Part shown: positions 25,155-35,400 of the stretch, piece after piece | Numbering within the stretch: the first letter of the stretch is position 1 | Layout: each line of letters starts with the position of its first letter | NCBI GenBank assembly: GCA_944321015.1 | Contig: CALUJS010000004.1 | Coordinates: forward strand, 40,695 to 104,694 | DNA: 64,000 bases | Direction: 5' to 3' | Origin: an uncultured Phocaeicola sp. | GTDB lineage: Bacteria; Bacteroidota; Bacteroidia; Bacteroidales; Bacteroidaceae | Made by a program: the position numbers and the translations under genes | The notes under the pieces: model-generated | Database searches by the model: none | Seen by the model: only the letters and a program-made list of their open reading frames with translations | What the model was told of the DNA's origin: nothing

Positions 25155-26081
25155 ATGATTACGCCACTTGTGATTCTAGCAGCTACGATGGGCAACCGCT
25201 ATGGCGGCCTGAAGTATCTGGATCCCATTGGACCGCATGGCGAGACTATATTAGACTACTCGGTATATGATGCCGTGAAGGCAGGCTTCAAGCGTATTGT
25301 GTTTGTAATCAATCCCTCCTTTGAGGAAGCCTTCAAGAAAAGCATATCGTCCCGCTATGAGTCCCTGGTAGAGGTTGATTATGTATATCAGGACGTAACC
25401 GATGTGCCCGAAGAGCAACGTTCTCCCAAACGCACGGCGTTATGGGGTTCGGCACATGCGCTGTTGTGTGGACGTGAGGCACTGAGCGACACGCCTTTCG
25501 GCGTAATCAATGCGGTGAACTTCTATCAGCGCGAAAGCTTTGAATTGCTTTACCAAGGACTGCAACAGCTGTCGGAATGGGAGAGTGAGGCCTTCTTGGT
25601 CAGTTATCGTTTGGGCAACGTGATGCCGGAGTCCGGTTCGGCCAATCGTGGTATTTGTCGTTTTGACGACGAGGGCAATATGCTGTTGCGGGTTGATGAA
25701 ATAACGGGCGTGGAGCGTGTGGGAGGGCATCCCGCGTATCGTGACGCATGCAATCGTTGGGTGAATCTGGACGAGAACGTGGGCGTGTCGATGAATATGT
25801 GGGGATTTTTGCCTACGATCTTTCCTGCCTTGGAATCGGGTTTTGGAAGTTTTATAAATACATACGGTACGGACGTAAAGGCTGCCTATATTCTTCCTAC
25901 TTTCGTAAACGAGCTGATTGCCGGAGGAGCACATGTGAAGAATGTGCCTACCGATGCCCGTTGGATGGGATTGGTTTCGGCAGATGATAAGATACAGGTC
26001 CTGCTTCGCATCAATGAACTGGTGCGGAAGGGCATATATCCTCCACGTTTATTCCCGGAGGAGGTGCATAGTGAACTTTAA
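25155..26081 (+). CDS. NTP-transferase-fold protein with altered active site
   Basis: Sugar-phosphate nucleotidyltransferase fold. It starts MITPLVILAATMGNRYGGLK, where the family normally has LAAGxGxRxGGLK, and continues with DPIGPHGETILDYSVYDAV. The usual metal-binding NADDFYG is here NAVNFYQ: both Asp residues are gone, and the Gly of the first loop is Thr. Other parts of the fold (ALWGSAHALL, VSMNMWGF, TDARWMGLVSADD) are kept, and the frame is intact for 308 residues. I infer a protein that binds but may not catalyse, or an enzyme with different chemistry. It lies 14 bp before galE. Confidence 0.8.
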   Translation: MITPLVILAATMGNRYGGLKYLDPIGPHGETILDYSVYDAVKAGFKRIVFVINPSFEEAFKKSISSRYESLVEVDYVYQDVTDVPEEQRSPKRTALWGSAHALLCGREALSDTPFGVINAVNFYQRESFELLYQGLQQLSEWESEAFLVSYRLGNVMPESGSANRGICRFDDEGNMLLRVDEITGVERVGGHPAYRDACNRWVNLDENVGVSMNMWGFLPTIFPALESGFGSFINTYGTDVKAAYILPTFVNELIAGGAHVKNVPTDARWMGLVSADDKIQVLLRINELVRKGIYPPRLFPEEVHSEL

Positions 26082-26095
26082 AACTATCATACAAT

Positions 26096-27130
26096 ATGAA
26101 AGGCAAGATTTTGGTGACGGGAGGCACAGGTTACATTGGTTCGCATACCGTCGTGGAACTTCAAGAAAGCGGTTATGAGGTGGTCATTGTGGACAACCTC
26201 TCCAATTCACGTGCTGACGTGGTTGACTATATCGGTCAGATAACAGGTACACGGCCGGCTTTTGAGCAGGCCGACTGTAGGGATTTGGATGCGTTGGATG
26301 AAATCTTTGCGCGTCATGGACAGATAGATGCCATTATTCACTTTGCAGCAAGCAAGGCTGTAGGGGAGTCGGTGCAGAAACCGTTGCTTTACTATCGGAA
26401 CAATATCGTGTCTCTGCTTAATCTGTTGGAGTTGATGCCCCGTTATGGTGTGAAAGGCATTGTCTTTTCATCGTCGTGTACGGTGTATGGCCAACCCGAT
26501 GTTTTGCCTGTGACCGAAGCGGCTCCCATAAAGAAAGCCGAATCGCCTTATGGTAATACCAAGCAAATCAATGAGGAAATCATACAGGACACAGTGCGTT
26601 CGGGCACACCGATAAGTGCTGTCCTGTTGCGCTATTTCAATCCGATAGGTGCACATCCCAGTGCGTTGATAGGCGAATTGCCCAACGGTGTTCCCATGAA
26701 CCTTGTTCCATTCATAACCCAAACGGCAATAGGCATACGCCCGCAGTTAAGCGTCTTTGGCGACGATTATGGTACACCCGATGGTTCATGCATACGCGAT
26801 TATATCAATGTGGTCGATTTGGCCAAGGCACATGTCTTTGCCATATCGCGCATGCTTGAAGGAAAGCAGGCTGAACAGGTTGAGGTTTTCAATATCGGCA
26901 CCGGCCGTGGATTGTCAGTTCTCGAGCTGATTCATGCTTTTGAGGCCGCTACCGGCGTGAAACTGAATTACCGCATTGCGCCTCGTCGTGCAGGCGACAT
27001 AGAACAAGTATGGGCAGATCCTCGCAAGGCCAATGATGTGCTGGGCTGGAAGGCAACGACAGGAATTGAAGACACCTTGCGTTCTGCTTGGAATTGGCAG
27101 CTTAAATTGCGCGAGCGCGGCATACAGTAA
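26096..27130 (+). CDS. galE: UDP-glucose 4-epimerase
   Basis: Interconverts UDP-galactose and UDP-glucose, the last Leloir step. It has the NAD-binding Rossmann motif VTGGTGYIGSHTVVEL near the N-terminus, HFAASKAVGESVQKPL, FSSSCTVYGQP with the catalytic Ser/Thr, and the SPYGNTK catalytic Tyr-Lys pair. The C-terminal IAPRRAGDIEQVWADP is typical of GalE. 344 residues. It lies 24 kb from galK-galM and between the altered nucleotidyltransferase and cobB, 18 bp before the latter. Confidence 0.95.
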   Translation: MKGKILVTGGTGYIGSHTVVELQESGYEVVIVDNLSNSRADVVDYIGQITGTRPAFEQADCRDLDALDEIFARHGQIDAIIHFAASKAVGESVQKPLLYYRNNIVSLLNLLELMPRYGVKGIVFSSSCTVYGQPDVLPVTEAAPIKKAESPYGNTKQINEEIIQDTVRSGTPISAVLLRYFNPIGAHPSALIGELPNGVPMNLVPFITQTAIGIRPQLSVFGDDYGTPDGSCIRDYINVVDLAKAHVFAISRMLEGKQAEQVEVFNIGTGRGLSVLELIHAFEAATGVKLNYRIAPRRAGDIEQVWADPRKANDVLGWKATTGIEDTLRSAWNWQLKLRERGIQ

Positions 27131-27148
27131 TTTACTGTCCTCCACAAT

Positions 27149-28483
27149 ATGCCTCATACACTGAAATCCTCATTTTTAATAGCCGCCGCCACATCGGGCA
27201 GTGGCAAGACCACCCTCACGATGGGTTTGCTACGTGCTTTGTGCCGACGCGGTTTGAGTGTGCAGCCCTTCAAATGCGGGCCGGATTATATTGACCCTAA
27301 GTATCATGCACTGGCATCGGGGCGTGAGTCGGTCAATCTTGATACATGGCTTGCTTCGCCGGAGCATGTGCGTCACTTGTACGGACACTATACCCAAGGT
27401 GTCGATGTGGCGGTGACAGAGGGTGTTATGGGGCTGTTCGACGGCTTTGGACGAAGTGAAGGAAGCAGTGCCCATGTGGCTCGTTTGTTGGACATCCCGG
27501 TAGTGCTGGTGGTGAGCGGTCGCTCTGTGGCATATTCTGTGGCGCCTCTCATATACGGTTTCAGGCATTTTGATACTTCAATCCGGATAGCGGGCGTTAT
27601 CTTCAATCAGGTTGCTTCGGCTACGCATGCTTCCATTCTGCGTATGGCATGTGAGGATGTCGGCGTGCCATGTTTGGGGTATCTGCCTCGCATGAAAGAC
27701 ATAGAACTCCCGTCACGTCATTTGGGCCTGACTCTTGATGCCGAATATCGGCTCGGCGATTTGGCCGACCGTATAGCAGTTGCATTGGAAGAGCATGTGG
27801 ACATTGACCGTTTGCTTGGTTTGACGCAAGGTGATGCATTCGATTCTTCTTGTTTGTCGGATGTTCAGCCGATGGCTGTTACTTTTCCGGTGCGCAGGAT
27901 AGCGGTTGCCCGTGATGAGGCTTTCAATTTCACTTATCGTTATAATCTGGAACGTTTGTCCCGGTCGGGAGAATTGTGCTATTTCAGTCCTTTGACCGAT
28001 ACTTCTTTGCCTGATGCGGATTTTGTCTATTTGCCGGGCGGTTATCCGGAGTTCTTCCTCCCGACATTGGCTTCCAATGTTTCCATGTTGGAAAGCATAC
28101 GTCAATATGCAGCAAGCGGAGGCCGTATCTTGGCCGAGTGTGGAGGCATGATGTATCTTAGCCGTCAGATTCATGGGATGGATGGGGTGGATTATCCCAT
28201 GGCCGACGTATTGCCCATTCAGGCTACCATGGAGGGGATGCGCTTGCATTTAGGATATCGCGCCGTTACATGTGGCAATCGCATTTACCGTGGACATGAG
28301 TTCCACTATTCCGATATCTCTCCGCTCGACGAGAGCTTGAAGAGCATAGCCGTTCAGACAGATGCACGTGGGCATGAGGTCCCCACGGCGCTTTATCGGC
28401 GCGGCAATGTCATTGCCGGCTATACGCATTTGTATTGGGGAGAGACCAACTTGTTTGATCTGTTTGATGAATCACTAACTTAA
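27149..28483 (+). CDS. cobB: Cobyrinate a,c-diamide synthase
   Basis: ATP- and glutamine-dependent amidation of cobyrinic acid side chains a and c (CobB/CbiA). The P-loop segment ATSGSGKTTLTMGLL is at the start, followed by PFKCGPDYIDPKYH, both typical of the family. The C-terminal glutaminase half has YLPGGYPEFF and ILAECGGMMYL with the nucleophilic Cys; YRGHEFHYS gives the distal His. 444 residues. First of four consecutive cobalamin genes ending with cbiB; 9 bp before cobQ. Confidence 0.94.
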   Translation: MPHTLKSSFLIAAATSGSGKTTLTMGLLRALCRRGLSVQPFKCGPDYIDPKYHALASGRESVNLDTWLASPEHVRHLYGHYTQGVDVAVTEGVMGLFDGFGRSEGSSAHVARLLDIPVVLVVSGRSVAYSVAPLIYGFRHFDTSIRIAGVIFNQVASATHASILRMACEDVGVPCLGYLPRMKDIELPSRHLGLTLDAEYRLGDLADRIAVALEEHVDIDRLLGLTQGDAFDSSCLSDVQPMAVTFPVRRIAVARDEAFNFTYRYNLERLSRSGELCYFSPLTDTSLPDADFVYLPGGYPEFFLPTLASNVSMLESIRQYAASGGRILAECGGMMYLSRQIHGMDGVDYPMADVLPIQATMEGMRLHLGYRAVTCGNRIYRGHEFHYSDISPLDESLKSIAVQTDARGHEVPTALYRRGNVIAGYTHLYWGETNLFDLFDESLT

Positions 28484-28492
28484 CTTAGAACA

Positions 28493-29989
28493 ATGACTGA
28501 GAACATCGTTCCTTTACATCCGCTTATGCTTGCCGGTACGGGCAGCGATGTAGGGAAGAGCATACTGGCCACGGCCTTGTGCCGCATTTTTCTTCAGGAC
28601 GGGTATCATCCTGCGCCCTTCAAGGCACAGAACATGGCGCTCAATTCTTATGCCACTTCGGACGGGTTGGAAATTGGGCGCGCGCAAGCTGTTCAGGCCG
28701 AAGCGGCCGGCATTCCCTGCCATACCGATATGAATCCCTTGCTCCTGAAGCCCAGTTCCGACCATCTGTCGCAGGTAGTGCTTAACGGACGACCCATAGG
28801 GAACCGTGATGCCTATGCCTATTTCCGTCGCGACGAGGGGCGCGAGGAGTTGCGTCGTGCGGTGCAGGCGGCCTACGATCGTCTTTCCGTCCGTTATAAT
28901 CCCATTGTCATGGAAGGAGCGGGGAGCATCGCCGAGCTCAATCTTCGCGATACCGACCTGGTGAACATGCCCATGGCTCGATATGCCGGGGCCGACGTCG
29001 TGCTTGTGGCCGACATCGACCGTGGAGGCGTGTTTGCCAGCACATACGGTTCTGTCATGCTTCAACAGCCTGAAGACCGTGCCCGCATCAAGGGTATCAT
29101 CATCAACAAGTTCCGTGGAGACGAGCGTCTGTTCGATACGGGACGGCATATGATAGAAGACCTTTGCGGAGTGCCGGTGTTGGGAGTGATTCCATATTAT
29201 CGCGACATCCACATAGACGAAGAGGACTCCGTAGACCTGCAAGGCAAACAGACGCAAGCCATGCATGGCAAGGTCAATGTGGCCGTGGTGTTGCTGCGTC
29301 ATCTTTCCAATTTTACCGACTTCAACATGATGGAGCGTGACGAACGCGTCCATTTGTATTACACGAACAATACCGACGAGCTGGAAAAGGCCGACATCGT
29401 CATCGTGCCGGGTACGAAGAGCACGTTGGCCGACCTGTATGAGTTGCGTCGCAACGGCGCGGCGCAAGCCATCGTGAGGGCATATCGGCGCGGAGCCACG
29501 GTGCTCGGCATTTGCGGCGGCTATCAGATATTGGGACAGGACGTGAACGACCCGAACGGCGTGGAGGGACACATCACCCGCCTGCCCGGGCTCGGACTGC
29601 TTCCCGTAAGCACCACGATCGAAGGCGAGAAGGTCACCCGGCAGGTGTATTTCAACTTTCTTCCCACAGAAGCGGCCTGTCAGGGTTACGAGATACACAT
29701 GGGGCAGACCCGCATGACCGATTCGTCGGCCGTCGCACTGAACACGTTGGCCGACGGCACTCCGGAAGGATGTTATGCGAACGCCCGCTGCATGGGGACT
29801 TACATACACGGCATCCTGGATAATCCCTGCGTCATCGATGCCTTGTTGGCACCCTATGCCGACCGGACGGAACATCTTGAAACGACGGACTACGCATCGT
29901 TTAAGAACGAACAATACGATAAGTTGGCAGCTCACGTCCGCGCTCATCTGGACATGGAGCGTCTTTATCAAATACTGCAGAACTCATGA
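28493..29989 (+). CDS. cobQ: Cobyric acid synthase
   Basis: Amidates adenosylcobyrinic acid a,c-diamide at positions b, d, e and g using glutamine. N-terminal ATP-binding LMLAGTGSDVGKSILATALC and PFKAQNMALNSYAT match the family. DIDRGGVFASTYGS is conserved. The glutaminase domain carries VLGICGGYQILGQ (nucleophile Cys) and TYIHGILDNP (His). 498 residues is normal. Its stop codon overlaps the start of the cobD-type gene by 4 bp (ATGA), showing tight coupling. Confidence 0.95.
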   Translation: MTENIVPLHPLMLAGTGSDVGKSILATALCRIFLQDGYHPAPFKAQNMALNSYATSDGLEIGRAQAVQAEAAGIPCHTDMNPLLLKPSSDHLSQVVLNGRPIGNRDAYAYFRRDEGREELRRAVQAAYDRLSVRYNPIVMEGAGSIAELNLRDTDLVNMPMARYAGADVVLVADIDRGGVFASTYGSVMLQQPEDRARIKGIIINKFRGDERLFDTGRHMIEDLCGVPVLGVIPYYRDIHIDEEDSVDLQGKQTQAMHGKVNVAVVLLRHLSNFTDFNMMERDERVHLYYTNNTDELEKADIVIVPGTKSTLADLYELRRNGAAQAIVRAYRRGATVLGICGGYQILGQDVNDPNGVEGHITRLPGLGLLPVSTTIEGEKVTRQVYFNFLPTEAACQGYEIHMGQTRMTDSSAVALNTLADGTPEGCYANARCMGTYIHGILDNPCVIDALLAPYADRTEHLETTDYASFKNEQYDKLAAHVRAHLDMERLYQILQNS

Positions 29990-31002
29990 TTGACGGACAC
30001 GGAGACGACATCTACCGCCACGCGGTGGCCATAAAGAGCAACTTCAGTTCAAACGTATATGCGGGCATCGACCACGAAGCCCTTTTCCGGCGGCTTGCGG
30101 AGAGCCTGCCGCGCCTGTGCAGCTATCCCGAGCCGGAGCCGTTCACGCTGGAGGCCGCCTTGGCTGCCTTTTATGGGATGGATGGCGGAGGCGTATGTTT
30201 CACCAATGGCGCCACCGAGGCAATCTATCTCGTGGCACAGGCGTTTCGCGGCCGTCGCAGCGCGGTGTGGATGCCCACGTTCAGCGAATATGCCGATGCC
30301 TGCCGGCTCCATGGTCACACGGTGACGGGGTTTTACACCTCCCGGAGTCTGCCCGCCGACGCCGACATCGTATGGCTTTGCAACCCGAACAATCCCACGG
30401 GAGAGGTCCGCGACTACGCGCTCCTGCGCCGGCTGATTCAGGACAATCCCGACAAGCTCTTCGTCATCGACCAGTCCTACGAAGCCTTCACCCTGAAGCG
30501 CGTGTTTGGCGTGCGTGAAGCGGCTTCCCTGCCGAACGTTCTGCTCATCCACTCCCTGACGAAGCATTTCGCCATACCGGGACTGCGCGCAGGCTACCTC
30601 ACGGGAAATCCCGAAACGGTCGGCCTCATCCGCCGCCAGCGCATGCCCTGGTCGGTCAACAGCCTAGCCATCGAAGCCGGGATGTTCGCCCTGGAGCGTC
30701 GGCTGGCCCTGCCGCTCGACTTGGCAGCCTATCTGGCGCAGACATCCGCCTTTGCGGATGCGTGGCGACGGACGGGGATGGTCGACGTGTGGCCCACCGA
30801 TACCCATTTCTTCCTGCTGCGTCTGCGCATGGGGCGCGCGGCGGCACTCAAGGAATATCTTGTTGAACATCACGGCATCCTGATTCGCGACGCATCCAAC
30901 TTTGCCGGGCTGGACGATGCTTATTTCCGCCTGGCAACCCAGACCCCGGACGAGAACGAGGCGCTCATCCGGGCGGCTTCCCTTTGGTTTGAAAACGCAT
31001 GA
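29986..31002 (+). CDS. cobD: PLP-dependent L-threonine-phosphate decarboxylase-like (CobD)
   Basis: Fold type I aminotransferase-like enzyme, expected to make (R)-1-aminopropan-2-yl phosphate, the linker of the nucleotide loop. It has the PLP pocket segments CFTNGATEAIYL, WLCNPNNPTGE and HSLTKHFAIPGLRAGY, with the Schiff-base Lys at about residue 193. N-terminal YPEPEPFTLEAALA resembles CobD/HisC relatives. HisC-type activity cannot be excluded by sequence, but its place between cobQ and cbiB favours CobD. 338 residues. Confidence 0.88.
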   Translation: MIDGHGDDIYRHAVAIKSNFSSNVYAGIDHEALFRRLAESLPRLCSYPEPEPFTLEAALAAFYGMDGGGVCFTNGATEAIYLVAQAFRGRRSAVWMPTFSEYADACRLHGHTVTGFYTSRSLPADADIVWLCNPNNPTGEVRDYALLRRLIQDNPDKLFVIDQSYEAFTLKRVFGVREAASLPNVLLIHSLTKHFAIPGLRAGYLTGNPETVGLIRRQRMPWSVNSLAIEAGMFALERRLALPLDLAAYLAQTSAFADAWRRTGMVDVWPTDTHFFLLRLRMGRAAALKEYLVEHHGILIRDASNFAGLDDAYFRLATQTPDENEALIRAASLWFENA

Positions 31003-31006
31003 ACCG

Positions 31007-31948
31007 ATGAATATACTGTATGTAACAATATGTCGCATCCTTCCCCTCTTGCTGGGGTGGATTATGGACAAGCTGTGGGCCGACCCTCCGCGTCTGCCTC
31101 ATCCCATTGTGTGGTTCGGCCGCCTGATAGCCAGTGGCGAGCGCAGGCTCAACGCGGGACGTCATCGGGTGTTGAAGGGAGGGCTGCTGGCCGTCGGGCT
31201 GGTGGCGGGCGTCTATGTGCTGACCGTTGTTTTGCTCACGGCCAGCCGCTTGTTGGGTGGCGTGTGGCTCGAAGTCCTAGTGTCGGCCGTTCTGGTGTTC
31301 TATTGTCTGGCCGGAACCACGCTCTATCGCGAGGTGCGCGACGTGTTTCTGGCCGTAGACCGTTCGCTCGACGAAGGCCGGCGGCAGGTGGCGCGCATCG
31401 TGGGGCGCGACACGGGCGAACTCTCGGCGCAGGAGGTGCGCACCGCCGCCCTGGAAACGCTGGCCGAGAATCTGAGCGACGGCGTGGTGGCGCCCCTGTT
31501 CTGGTATCTGTTGCTGGGCGTCCCCGGCATGTTGGCCTATAAGATGATTAACACGCTCGACTCGATGATTGGCTATCGCACGGAGCGTTACCGGCTGTTC
31601 GGCCGGGTGGCGGCGCGTCTGGACGACGCGGCCAACTACATTCCCGCGCGGCTCACGGCTTTTCTGATTTTGCTCTGCGCCGGACGTCTGTCGCTGCTGG
31701 GTTTTGTGGCGCGCTACGGTCGCGAACATGCCAGTCCGAATTCCGGCTATCCCGAGGCGGCTCTTGCCGGTCTGCTGGATTGCCGCTTTGGCGGGCCGCA
31801 CAATTACTTCGGGCAACTGTTCTGGAAACCCTATATCGGCGCAAACGACCGCACGCTGACTACGGCCGACCTGGAACGCTCGCTTGCCGTGTGCCGTCGT
31901 GCCGAATATGCCATGGTTGCGTTGGTGGTTCTTGTGCTCTGTTTCTGA
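31007..31948 (+). CDS. cbiB: Adenosylcobinamide-phosphate synthase
   Basis: Membrane enzyme that attaches aminopropanol (phosphate) to adenosylcobyric acid. The family pattern is clear: GWIMDKLWADPPRLPHPIVW, TLAENLSDGVVAPLFWYLL, NTLDSMIGYRTERY, and the C-terminal FGGPHNYFGQLFWKPYIG. Several hydrophobic segments flank these. ATG 31007, 4 bp after the preceding gene, is used; the longer frame only overlaps cobD. 313 residues. It closes the second cobalamin cluster. Confidence 0.93.
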   Translation: MNILYVTICRILPLLLGWIMDKLWADPPRLPHPIVWFGRLIASGERRLNAGRHRVLKGGLLAVGLVAGVYVLTVVLLTASRLLGGVWLEVLVSAVLVFYCLAGTTLYREVRDVFLAVDRSLDEGRRQVARIVGRDTGELSAQEVRTAALETLAENLSDGVVAPLFWYLLLGVPGMLAYKMINTLDSMIGYRTERYRLFGRVAARLDDAANYIPARLTAFLILLCAGRLSLLGFVARYGREHASPNSGYPEAALAGLLDCRFGGPHNYFGQLFWKPYIGANDRTLTTADLERSLAVCRRAEYAMVALVVLVLCF

Positions 31949-31964
31949 CGGGAAATCGATGGCT

Positions 31965-32200
31965 TTGGGGCAAGATTCGTGCGAATCTTCCTTCCCGACA
32001 AACGTTTTGCTTCAAGAAACGTTGATTCCTGTTCCTTGTCGGACGTTTTGTTACAAGAATCATTGATTCCTGCTTCTTGTCGGACGTTTTGTTGCAAGAA
32101 TCAATGATTCCTGCTCCTTGTCGGAGGTTTTGAGGCAGGAATCGTGCGATTCTTGTTTGCTGTCGGACAAATTGCTGCGAGAAACGCGATTCGGAGGCTG
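31965..32200. repeat. 41-bp tandem array (about 5 units)
   Basis: GATTC-type landmarks at 31983, 32024, 32065, 32106, 32148 and 32188 give spacings of 41, 41, 41, 42 and 40 bp. Each unit holds TTGTCGGACGTTTTG followed by a dyad such as CAAGAATCAATGATTCCTG. The outer dyads are the best palindromes (GATTCGTGCGAATC at 31974). The period is not a multiple of 3 and no start codon context is seen, so it is not coding. It fills the first half of the 505-bp gap between cbiB and the activase gene. Confidence 0.85.
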
Positions 32201-32204
32201 TAAA

Positions 32205-32310
32205 AGCGTCCATATCAAGGCTCGTCAGCGTGAATATCTCCGCTCGTCAGCCTCCATATGCCGGCTCGCGAGCGTCCATATTCACGCGCACGACGATGTA
32301 TATCCGGCGT
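32205..32310. repeat. 22-bp-period intergenic repeat, cluster D (5 units)
   Basis: ATAT cores at 32212, 32234, 32256, 32278 and 32300 are exactly 22 bp apart. Units carry GGCTCGTCAGCG, CCGCTCGTCAGC and GGCTCGCGAGCG. It follows directly after the 41-bp array. Confidence 0.85.
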
Positions 32311-32327
32311 CCGACTGCACGGAATTG

Positions 32328-32409
32328 TATATTTGTGTTGTGATAGATTAAAATAGATTATATGTAACTTCCGGCTGCCGTTTCGGTGATGGAAATCTGT
32401 GTACTTTTG
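32328..32409 (+). promoter_or_regulatory. Two candidate promoters for the activase gene
   Basis: TATATTTG (32328-32335) and TACTTTTG (32402-32409) both fit TAnnTTTG. The second is nearer the gene, with predicted start near 32416 and a leader of about 38 nt. Neither has a perfect TTTG at the ideal upstream distance; TTTC at 32381 is the closest. Confidence 0.5.
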
Positions 32410-32453
32410 CATTTGACAAAGATGTCAGAAAGATTGCACATTAGATTGATGAT

Positions 32454-35400
32454 ATGCTTAAGATTGGTATAGATGTAGGTTCGACAACCGCAAAACTGGT
32501 TGCGCTGAATGCAGCAAATGAGATTGTATATTCCAAATATGAACGACATAATGCAAGAGCCAAGGAGGTCGTGAGCGGCATCCTGAAAGAGATTATCCGA
32601 AAGTTTGGCGATGTCGATGCTTGTGTCAAGATAACGGGTTCCGTGGGCATGGGCATTTCGGAACAACAGAAACTCCCCTTTATCCAGGAAGTCGTGGCTG
32701 CCACCAAAGCCATCCGCAAAGACTATCCCCGCGTCTGTTCCATGATAGACATCGGCGGAGAGGATGCCAAAATCGTGTTCTTCCACGAGGGTGAAGCGAC
32801 GGATTTGCGCATGAACGGAAACTGCGCGGGGGGTACCGGCGCGTTTATCGACCAGATGGCCGTCATCTTGGGTGTCGGCGTCGGGGAGCTGAACGAGCTT
32901 GCTCTGCGTGCCACGCAGGTGTATCCCATAGCTTCCCGCTGTGGTGTGTTCTGCAAGACGGACATTCAGAATCTGATAGCCAAGAATGTCAACCGCGAGG
33001 ACATAGCGGCCTCCATATTCCATGCGGTGGCCGTCCAGACCGTCGTGACGTTGGCCCACGGTTGCGACATCGTGGCGCCCGTTCTGTTCTGCGGCGGCCC
33101 GCTCACGTTCATACCCGCTTTGCGCAAAGCCTTTGTCGAATATCTGAACCTGAAGGACGACGACCTGATATTGCCCGCAAACGGTACGCTGTTGCCCGCT
33201 CTGGGCGCCGCCTTGTCGTGTGCCGATGGCGAATCGCCCCGCAAACTGTCTGCCCTGACGAACAGTCTGGAAACGATGTCCGGACCTGCGGCGGATGCGC
33301 GGAACGGCTTGCGCCCGGTGTTTTCCGACGCGGCGGATTACGAGGCATGGAAAAAGCGTGTTTCGAGCTACGAGATACCTATGGCGCCGTTCAAAGCCGG
33401 TCCTCAGGACGTGTTCATCGGCATAGACTCCGGCTCCACGACGACCAAGATTGTGGTGACTGATGCCGACGCGCGATTGCTCTATACCTATTATCAGGTC
33501 AACGGTGGAAATCCGATTGAGACCGTGGAAAAAGGTTTGCTCCTGCTGAAGGAGCGTTGCCGTGAGCACGGCACGGAGCTGAATATCAGGGGCTGCTGTT
33601 CGACGGGCTATGGCGAAGACCTGATAAAGACCGCCTTTCAGTTTGATGCGGGCATCGTGGAGACGATGGCCCATTACGTGGCAGCCCGTCATCTGAACAA
33701 GGACGTTTCCTTCATCCTCGACATTGGCGGGCAGGACATGAAGGCCATGTTTGTGGACAACGGCGTCATCGACCGCATCGAAATCAATGAGGCATGTTCC
33801 TCCGGTTGCGGCTCGTTCATCGAGACGTTCGCAAAGACGCTGGGCTACACGGTTCAGGATTTCGCCGCGGCCGCATGCCGTTCGCAGCATCCCTGCGATT
33901 TGGGCACACGCTGCACGGTGTTCATGAACTCCAAGGTGAAGCAGGTGCTTCGCGAAGGCGCGACCGTGGACGACATTGCAGCTGGACTGGCCTATTCCGT
34001 CATCAAGAACTGCATATACAAGGTGTTGAAGCTGAAAGACACGTCGGCGCTGGGCCGTCATGTCGTGGTTCAGGGCGGAACGATGCGCAACGATGCCGTG
34101 GTCCGTGCACTTGAGCTGCTGACCGGGGCTGAGGTGATTCGTTGCAATGTGCCGGAACTGATGGGAGCTTTCGGATGTGCGCTCTATGCCCGGTTGCACG
34201 CCCATGCTCCGGTGGCGCTCGACAACATATTGTCCAAAGCTTCTTACACGTCGCGCCTGTTGCATTGCAAAGGTTGCGACAACCAATGTCTCGTCGTTCG
34301 CTATCGGTTTGGAAATGGCGAAGACTATTATTCCGGCAACCGTTGCGAGAAGGTCTTTACCAACGGCGAGCGCGGAAAGCAGGGTGTCAATGCCTATCAG
34401 GAGAAAAACCGCCTGCTTTTCCGGCGCAGCGGAAATGTGTCCGCGGATGCGCTGACATTGGGCATTCCGCGCAGCCTGAACATGTATGAGAATTTTCCGT
34501 TCTGGCACACGTTGTTCACGGCCTGCGGCATACGGGTTGTGCTCTCTGACCCTTCCGATTTCTCGCATTACGAGCAGAGCGCACGCATGGTGATGTCGGA
34601 TAACATTTGTTTCCCGGCCAAGCTGGTGCACAGCCACATACAAAACTTGGTAGATAAGCATGTCGATCGCATCTTCATGCCGTTTGTGATATTCGAGAAG
34701 TCGGGAAACGGACAGAACAGTTACAATTGCCCCATCGTCACGGGCTACTCCGAGGTGGTGAAGAGTGTGCAGGACTATCCGATGCCTGTTGACACTCCGG
34801 CCGTGTCGTTCAAGGACAGGCGGTTGCTCTTCAGGCAATGCCGCGACTATCTGAAAGGGCTGGGCATAGCCGAAGCACGGATAGAAAAGGCTTTCCTTGC
34901 GGCCGAACAAGAGCAGGAAGCCTACTGCCACGCGTTGACGGCTTATAATAAAAAGGTCTGGAGAGAAGCTGCAGAGCAACATCGCATGGTGATTCTCTTG
35001 GCCGGAAGACCCTATCATGCCGACGACCTGATACAACACAAAGTGGCTGATATGATAGCCGGCATGGGCATCGACGTTATAACGGAAGATGTTGTGCGCG
35101 ATGAGCCGATAGTGGTCAACGACGTACACTTTCTGGCTCAATGGACCTATCCCAACCGCATATTGAAAGCGGCCAAATGGTGCATGGCGCAGGGCAGTGG
35201 CGTGCAGTTCGTTCAAATGACTTCTTTTGGTTGCGGCCCGGACGCTTTCCTGGTGGACGAAGTGCGCGACTTGTTGATGAGAAACGGCAAGCCGTTCACT
35301 CTGTTGAAATTGGATGACATCAACAACGTGGGTTCCATGAAACTTCGTGTCCGCTCTTTGGTGGAGAGCCTGAAACTGTCTCGCGAACAAAAGGAGCGCG

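Noticed and set aside
28514..29971. 485-codon minus-strand frame
   Set aside because: Antisense shadow of cobQ.
31949..32453. Non-coding RNA gene or riboswitch before the activase gene
   Set aside because: The region is accounted for by tandem repeats and promoters; no known RNA family pattern was recognised, though a transcript cannot be excluded.
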